From: Antedon mediterranea
Lineage: Eukaryota > Echinodermata > Crinoidea > Comatulida > Antedonidae
NCBI RefSeq assembly: GCF_964355755.1
Contig: NC_092680.1
Span: forward strand, 12,873,001-12,937,000
Direction: 5' to 3'
Length of the DNA stretch: 64,000 bases
The notes below the pieces were generated by a model. The model had not been told where the DNA came from, searched no databases, and saw nothing but the letters and a program-made list of their open reading frames with translations. Made by a program: the position numbers and the translations under genes. Positions 58,701 through 64,000 of the stretch are shown here, piece by piece. Each line of letters begins with the position of its first letter. The first letter of the stretch is position 1.

Positions 58701-61700
58701 CCATCACAGGCTCAGCAATTGCAACGGGGGGAGCAAGTTGTGTTGGTGGCACTGCCCAAACAGGTGTAGCTGTCACAACATTTGTGACAGTAGGGGGCTC
58801 ACTTTCTGAAGATTCAGGTTGTGGAAGCATTTGAGATGGGGTGGAAGATGGTTCCTGGGTCTGAGGCATGACGGTGGCCATGGGGGTCGGAGTCACTGAT
58901 GGTGAGGAAACAGACGAAGCTGTCTTGGCAATTGGTCTAATGCTAGCAGTAGCTCTCAAGGTACTTGATGTCGGAGATGGCTTAGCTGCAGTGGGTGATG
59001 GAGTTGCCATGGGTTTAATGTTGGCTGTTGGTGGTGGTTCTTCTCTTGTGGTACTGTAGCAGGAATATTAAAACAATGTTGTAATTTGTTTACCTTGTAG
59101 TTATATATACAGTATCTTGAATAATACTGTATAAAAATATAGTTCACTGCAACAATGGTCATATTCGGAACATGATTTCATAATCACGTCGTGCATAGCT
59201 CAGGTTATTTTCTACTTATTTAACAGTGTGTATGTTATGCATACCGTAGTAGATAGTGACCTAAAGGTCATTGCTTGTCATAACAAGAGTTTGTGTCAGT
59301 TATGAGTAAAAGTATTTCTAGTTTATCAACATTAAAATAATCTTGTTCTCTTCCATTACTGTTAGAAAGAAGAATTGGCAAATAAATTTGTTCAGGCTAG
59401 GTTAATACTACACATTTCCCAAGACATAACTAAACTTTGGTGTTTACACAAACTGGGACGTTAACACCACGTTTTTTACGGTGCATGCACCAGAGTGTAA
59501 ACTCTAGGGTATACAAGAAGGTTAAAGGTTATAACTGCTCTCTACCTTGGTCTTTCTGATGTTGCCATAACTTGTTGCTGCTGTTGTTGGCTTTGTAGTT
59601 GTTTCTGCTGCTCACTGATAACACGCTGTTGTTCCTGGCACTATTTAATCAAATATAAAATCAATATCAAAATTCTAAAAACCTTACAATCGTACACATA
59701 CTTTTTGTAAACATAAAAATTCAACAATACCTTTTGCTGAAACTCTTCCAATTCCTTTTGCAATCTCTGTCTCTGTTGAACTAGCTCGTTTTTAAATTTA
59801 ATCTGTAAACAAAATAAGTGATATAATATATAATAACATGTAGGGGGTTACTGCCGATGTACTAGTACATCACAGCCACTGATCATACCTGGACCCGCTG
59901 GAAGACCAGTTTAACTGGAGAGGTCACCCAGTATAAATAAAATATTTCAATTGAAAAAGCAGAAAAAAATAAATATATAATTTGGCTCTGTATCGTTAAA
60001 ATAGAAGTCAGTATTTCAATCTCCATTCAACTAATAAACACTCATTGTATACTAGTAACATGCCAGATGTCATTATCATCACTATATCTACAGTAAGCTC
60101 TGTCCACACTATCAAACTAGTTTGACAAAAAAAGTGTGATGTGCTCAAATATGGTAGCGATATGACATCATCATGTCTATATACAGGCACATCACATTTT
60201 TTTGTCACATCAAGTTTGATAGTGTAGACAGAGCTTTAGAAAAAAAGAGTTTGTTTTGTGTTTTGTCTATTACACACATCCATATACAGTGTATCAAAAA
60301 CACCATAAATGTAGTGGAAAAGTTTTGATTTGAAAACCACCACAGAGTGCTAAGAACAGGGGTGGCCTAGCCTAGCTTACATGTTGTTCATTGGCATCTT
60401 TGAGCTGCTGTTCCAACTTCCTCTTCTGCATTTGATAGTCGTCCCTCACCCTGTTTGACTGTTTCTCCTGTTCTTTGGAAATGCCCTCAGAGGCTTGTAC
60501 TTGACCTTTTAACTCATCAATCTCATTCTTTAATTTCTCATTTTCATCTAAAAATAGATTCAATAATAAGAAATTAAACAAAAACAGTGAATATGAAACT
60601 TTCTTAGCATTTCTATATTATAGCACATTAATTATACTTACTGGTTAAATTTGCAATTTTCTTCTTGGAATTTGTCAATGCGCCCTTTGAATTTGTCAAT
60701 GCGCCCTTGTATTTCTCTTCCTTCTCGTCCTTTTCTGTCAACTGAGTCTGAAAATATGTTAATTAAAACATAAACACCAGCAAATATTAGAGATGACATA
60801 AATAGTAAAGATAGTACAGAATCCCACTAACAACAATATAAACATTGTAAATTCTTTAATGGAGTTAAAATTATATATATAATTACCAGGTTCAAATTTA
60901 AAATTAAATATTTAACATTTTTATTTTATCTAATTTATTTCTTTTTTTTCCTTCATATTTTAGACAATTCTCTCACCTTCATTTTCTGACTTTCTTGCTG
61001 AACTTGGGACATTTCCTGTTTATTATAAAAAAAAACGAATTATTAAAAAATATTAAGACTGCATTATATGCAACACTCTAATACATAATTGGGACATATT
61101 GATTTAAGTAGAAACATGATAGACAGTTGTATTTCTACAAACTACTTAAGTGAAATTTAAAGTGTTCATTTATTCATCTAAATAAAAGTTATATTTATTA
61201 TCCCTATCCTCATCTTAAGCTCTGTCTACACTATCAAACTTTATGTGACAAAAAAAATGTATATATATGGACATGATGTCGTCATACCACTACCATATGT
61301 GGTGGGAATATCACATCCATATTTGGGCACATCAAACTTTTTTGTCAAACTAGTTTGATAGTGTAGACAGATCTATACTATTATTCCCATAAAAAATACT
61401 GTTTATTGTTTCTGTAGAATTTTCAAAACAAGTTAATGTATACCTCTGTCAGTGTTTTGATCTGTTCCTCTGCGTTCTTTAATTTCTCCTCTATTTCTGG
61501 GTCAACTTGCGGCTTAGCTGCTGCATTTTGCTTTTCATTATCAACCTGTGCTTGTAATGCATCGAACTGCGCCTTCAGTTCATCAAATTGCGACTTGTAT
61601 TTGCGGCCAATCTTCCTCACCTAAAAATCAAATTTATCAAAATGAGCATGCTTGTAACTAATTACAAAGAGTAAAGTTCTGTCTACACTATCAAACTATA

Positions 61701-63604
61701 GTTTGACAAAAAAAGTGTGATGTTCCCAAATAGGGTAGTGATATTACATCATGTCCACATATGGGCACATCACATTTCTTTTCACAAAAAGTTTGATAGT
61801 GTAGACAGAGCTTTACATCAGACAACATTTTTCCTCCCTTTTTTCTTATTTCACTGGACAATATTTTGTTTTTATTTCTGCGAATAACAAAACAAACTAA
61901 ATAAAAGGCAAATAAAGACCAAACAACTAAGCTACTTGGTCAAGCTGGTCAAGCAAAACAACTTTTTGTTTTGTTTTGTGGTATACTACCATTTTTATTT
62001 ATACGTATTATAGATATTTGTTAATATTTCTCTTTCTATAATTACCCTTTTTTAAAATTATTTTCTTGAATTTACCCAAAACAACTTAAATACGATCTAC
62101 AATTACAAACTGCAGACATTAGACTAAAAAAAATTAAAATAAAAAAAAAAGTATTAAAATAATTATGTAGCTTCCCTTCAAGGAACAAATTTAAATTTAA
62201 ATCAGCAGGGAGGTTGTTCCTAATGCGAGAACCATGTGGAACATACAACTGAAATGATGAATCGTTCTTGCAACGAGAACATTTTAACCAAAGAAATTAA
62301 TGGTATTTAAAAAAAGAATTATTTACCTGATTAATAGTTTTCTTTTGTTCTTCTACTTCCTTCACTTTTTCTTCTGTCGCTTTGTTTGCTGCACTAACTG
62401 CCTCACTACATTCACAAAGAAAATATGTTAATACTTGCATTATCAACACAAATACAAAACATATTTTTACAAATACTTATCATAATTACATCACACACAA
62501 AAATAAAACAACAATAACCACTGAGCATTGTGTTAAGCTCTGTCTACACTATCAAACTAGTTTGACAGAAAAAGTGTGATGTGCCCATATATGGTAGTGA
62601 TATGACATCATCATGTCCATATACGGGCACATCACATTTTGTTGTCACATAAAGTTTGATAGTGTAGACAGAGCTTTAGCATTTCATATTTTAATCATAA
62701 ATTCTTGTAAAGAGTTAATAATGCAGTGACTGGATTATTGGAAAAGAATTTATTAAATTTAAAGAAAACAATTATAAATTACAAAATACTTACTTTACTT
62801 TTGTGAGTTCCAACTTGTGTTGCGATCTAAAAACAACACATCAAATTTGCATAATAATCATGTTGTTTAATTTCATTAAAGTTAATTTTAACAAACGAAT
62901 AAACAATGCCATATGGTTGTGTCAAAATACTAGCTCCAAGCAAAAATACAGTCATAAAACCAATGCTCAAATAAAGAAAGAAAGAAAGAGAGAAAACCAC
63001 ACAGCAATAATGCTAAGAAATAAAAACAACTTAGAATGTGTACTTTTATAAATGAATAGAACACACAGCAAGATCAGTTAAAAAGAAAGTATCATAAAAA
63101 ATACTTACTGAGACACATTAATGTTTAGGTTAAGTTTAGAATTATCAGATCTGAAATTTAAAATATTTAAACAAAATTAAAAGAGTTTCATGCTGTCCTA
63201 AAGCTCTGTCTACACTATCAAACTAGTTTGACAAAACAAGATGTGCCCAAATATGGTAGTGATGTGCCCAAATATTGTAGTGATGTGCCCAAATATAGTA
63301 GTGATATGGCATCATTATGTTCATACATGGGCACAACACATTTTTTTGTAACATACAGTGTAGACAGAGCTTAACAAATGCATTATTTACTGGTTTTGTT
63401 TTAGGGAGTTTTCGACAAAAGAACAAATTATAATGTCATGTTAATCAATTATTGATTGGAGGTCTAGACGAAGACACAACATAATATGTAAAAACTGAAA
63501 CCTAATCAGTGTATTTAATGTTTTATATATATAAAAGGAAAAGGTTGTTTGTACAAACTTACCGAGATGATGCCAACTGTGAATTTAAACGTGATATTTC
63601 AGCC
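49798..63604 (-). CDS. TPR: nucleoprotein TPR, C-terminal 1,064 residues (partial, 25 exons)
   Basis: Exons in transcript order: 63563-63604, 63109-63150, 62794-62826, 62327-62405, 61444-61620, 60977-61015, 60642-60747, 60381-60547, 59731-59802, 59546-59640, 58650-59053, 58371-58527, 58109-58175, 57531-57986, 57306-57383, 56924-57050, 54523-54653, 54357-54401, 53806-53912, 53119-53213, 52786-52881, 52277-52460, 51742-51914, 51123-51290, 49798-49853. All phases agree. TPR forms the nuclear basket of the pore complex. The first ten exons are the end of the coiled coil (RKIGRKYKSQFDELKAQ, KLEQQLKDANEQH). Then come the Pro/Thr-rich TANIKPMATPSPT, a bipartite basic signal (MKRQRE...EKKQKVQKQ), several acidic runs, and the family landmarks VPSTPTLFVPRADGGFAE, FHFGPPGE and RSVPTTPL. 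The tail is Arg/Gly-rich (RGRRPIQR, GGRGGRFHQGRGRGG). The N-terminal half is outside the window. Confidence 0.93.
49890..50530. repeat. 31-bp minisatellite in the last TPR intron (about 19 units)
   Basis: Unit GGCTGCAGGCTTTTTACTGT plus GTAGTAATAGG. Units at 50220-50470 are nearly identical; the outer ones are diverged or shortened. Confidence 0.85.
51387..51527. mobile_element. MITE family 1, copy 15
   Basis: TTAAGCTCTGTCTAAACAAT to GATAGTGTAGACAAGGCTT. TPR intron, adjacent to copy 16. Confidence 0.8.
51528..51614. mobile_element. MITE family 1, copy 16, left half missing
   Basis: Starts at GTGCCCAAATATGGTAGTGA and ends GTGTAGACAGAGCTTTA. It looks like a duplicated right half of copy 15. 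Confidence 0.75.
52073..52161. mobile_element. MITE family 1, copy 17, internally deleted
   Basis: TAAACTCTGTCTACA runs directly into AAAAAAAGTGTGCC. Right end GATAGTGTAGACAGAGTTTTA. Confidence 0.75.
52646..52739. repeat. direct duplication in a TPR intron
   Basis: ATCTCCATTGAGATCCAGCC plus ACTCATAC occurs twice, 66 bases apart. Confidence 0.8.
53017..53101. repeat. two 42-bp tandem units
   Basis: CTACAAATAAACTGTTAGTA and TTGTATAC(A/C)AAGACAATGAGTT are repeated back to back, about 18 bases from the donor of a TPR exon (53119). Confidence 0.85.
53565..53727. mobile_element. MITE family 3, copy 3
   Basis: AATAAAAATATAGAATCTA and CATTCCTTATGACCATTTAC at the left. GCTTTACCGTTACCGCTCGT and CTGTGTAAATTGGCCTTAA at the right. 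The reverse of the copy at 20313. TPR intron. Confidence 0.65.
54898..56523 (-). mobile_element. hairpin-ended element, copy B (about 1.6 kb)
   Basis: The inverted counterpart of copy A. The left end is GGTTATCCGC-CTCAA-GCGGATAAGC. The right end is GGCGGATAACC, then hairpin AACTCGTC-(7)-GACGAGTT and TTAAGTTCTAGTT. It contains a direct duplication of about 310 bases (55010-55310 and 55320-55610, sharing CGCGTAGCGTAAGTTACGCG) and a tRNA-like module at 56270-56350. It lies in a TPR intron. Confidence 0.75.
56270..56350 (+). repeat. tRNA-like module inside hairpin element copy B
   Basis: GGTGGTCATATGGCTCGATG resembles a box A region. CCGGGTTCGAGTCCCGTCACGGG is a clear T-arm/box B with paired stem CGGG/CCCG. 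The anticodon region is not convincing. Confidence 0.5.
57270..57291. repeat. poly-G tract
   Basis: A run of about 14 G in a TPR intron, 15 bases from the donor of the acidic exon at 57306-57383. Confidence 0.85.
57655..57835 (-). repeat. TPR: in-frame 36-bp coding repeat in TPR
   Basis: Four to five copies of a 12-residue unit (SHQQRQVPQQGS) in the exon at 57531-57986. Units differ by silent or single-residue changes. This Gln-rich block precedes an acidic segment (DDDDDIQFVGIEALDD). Confidence 0.9.
60093..60238. mobile_element. MITE family 1, copy 18
   Basis: AGTAAGCTCTGTCCACACTA to GATAGTGTAGACAGAGCTTTA, full-length. TPR intron. Confidence 0.8.
60660..60710 (-). repeat. TPR: in-frame 21-bp coding duplication in TPR
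   Basis: KGALTNS is encoded twice in tandem (KGALTNSKGALTNSKKK) in the exon at 60642-60747. The two DNA copies differ by a single base. Confidence 0.85.
61214..61376. mobile_element. MITE family 1, copy 19
   Basis: TTAAGCTCTGTCTACACTAT to GATAGTGTAGACAGATCTA, with an altered core (CCATATGTGGTGGGAATATC). TPR intron. Confidence 0.8.
61672..61815. mobile_element. MITE family 1, copy 20
   Basis: GTAAAGTTCTGTCTACACTA to GATAGTGTAGACAGAGCTTTA, TA at both ends. TPR intron. Confidence 0.8.
62533..62678. mobile_element. MITE family 1, copy 21
   Basis: TTAAGCTCTGTCTACACTAT to GATAGTGTAGACAGAGCTTTA. Close to the family consensus. TPR intron. Confidence 0.85.
63199..63374. mobile_element. MITE family 1, copy 22
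   Basis: TAAAGCTCTGTCTACACTAT to GTGTAGACAGAGCTTA. The right arm is shortened, and the core has three tandem GTGCCCAAATAT.GTAGTGAT blocks. Confidence 0.8.
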
Positions 63605-63632
63605 CTAAAATTAAAAGAAAAAAACAAATATT

Positions 63633-64000
63633 AACTAGATTTAATTCGTCACTATGACGAATTATAGGTTATATGCATTGATTTAAATAAGGATAATTGA
63701 TTTGTAAAAGATATATTGATTGATTGATTTTCTCATAATCTTTAATTATTTATAATATATGATAGGATCTTGCTAACGCAAATACAATAGCCGGTACCAC
63801 AATCCGATCAAAGATCCCTCTGCGTATAATGTCATAAACCACATTTGTTACATAATAATAAAGACATAAGTTACTTTTTATCTAGATTTCATTATAAATC
63901 ATGTGTATAATCTATACACTAAGAAATAAATTTGAACAAACAATACGGATAATAAAAATAAAAATATTATTTCGTTTCCCAAGGTGAGATTCGATCTCGG
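63633..64000 (+). mobile_element. hairpin-ended element, copy C (runs off the window)
   Basis: AACTAGATTT, then hairpin AATTCGTC-(5)-GACGAATT and AGGTTATATGC: the same left end as copy A with both hairpin arms changed together. At 63975-64000 a minus-strand box-B-like sequence (GAGATCGAATCTC) lies where copy B, in its own orientation, has its tRNA-like module. It begins about 28 bases from a TPR splice acceptor. Confidence 0.6.

Overview
The window is animal nuclear DNA, AT-rich and intron-rich. It carries six multi-exon genes and one intronless gene, set in a dense background of short non-autonomous repeats. The genes are the kind conserved across animals: an MDC1-like BRCT protein, a GABA-B-type receptor, NF-YC, LAPTM4, NME6 and TPR. 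The frequent GGCCTA motif, the many palindromic MITEs and the vertebrate-like gene structures suggest a marine invertebrate deuterostome. An echinoderm is my low-confidence guess, because no species-diagnostic sequence is present. I built exon models by hand from splice sites, reading phase and family resemblance. Four are complete and have total lengths divisible by three.

Layout. 1-3114 (+) is the 3' end of an MDC1-like gene with tandem BRCT domains. 5399-6619 (+) is an intronless 406-aa gene with a candidate PP1-docking motif and an overlapping upstream ORF. 9199-21600 (-) is an 18-exon, 932-aa GABA-B-receptor-like class C GPCR. 26120-32953 (-) is a 9-exon, 345-aa NF-YC gene. 37402-45052 (-) is LAPTM4 with two mutually exclusive 77-nt exons. 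45569-46908 (+) is a 5-exon NME6 gene, head-to-head with LAPTM4 across about 0.5 kb. A 27-bp minisatellite of about 2 kb fills 47073-49110. 49798-63604 (-) is the 3' half (25 exons, 1,064 codons) of the nuclear pore gene TPR, which runs off the right edge.

Repeats. About 22 copies of one palindromic MITE (ends near TAAAGCTCTGTCTACAC, flanked by TA) are spread over the window. A second family (TAAAGCTTGGTTCCCACTAG ends) has seven copies, all between 7 and 19 kb. A third family (GGCCAATTTACACAGACGAG ends) has three copies, one of which contains two nested copies of the second. A larger element of 1.2-1.6 kb, with a hairpin at each end, occurs three times and shows compensatory base changes in its terminal hairpin. 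Several single foldback elements, tRNA-derived SINE fragments and a LINE reverse-transcriptase remnant fill the rest.

The observations most worth following are these. Two genes (NF-YC and LAPTM4) have tandem arrays whose unit is the end of an exon plus its 5' splice donor, giving 12 and 7 donors in a row. LAPTM4 has a frame-enforced choice between two TM2 exons. The MDC1-like gene has duplicated exon-plus-intron units and a C-terminus and stop codon that lie inside a MITE. The hairpin-ended element family may be an undescribed transposon type.
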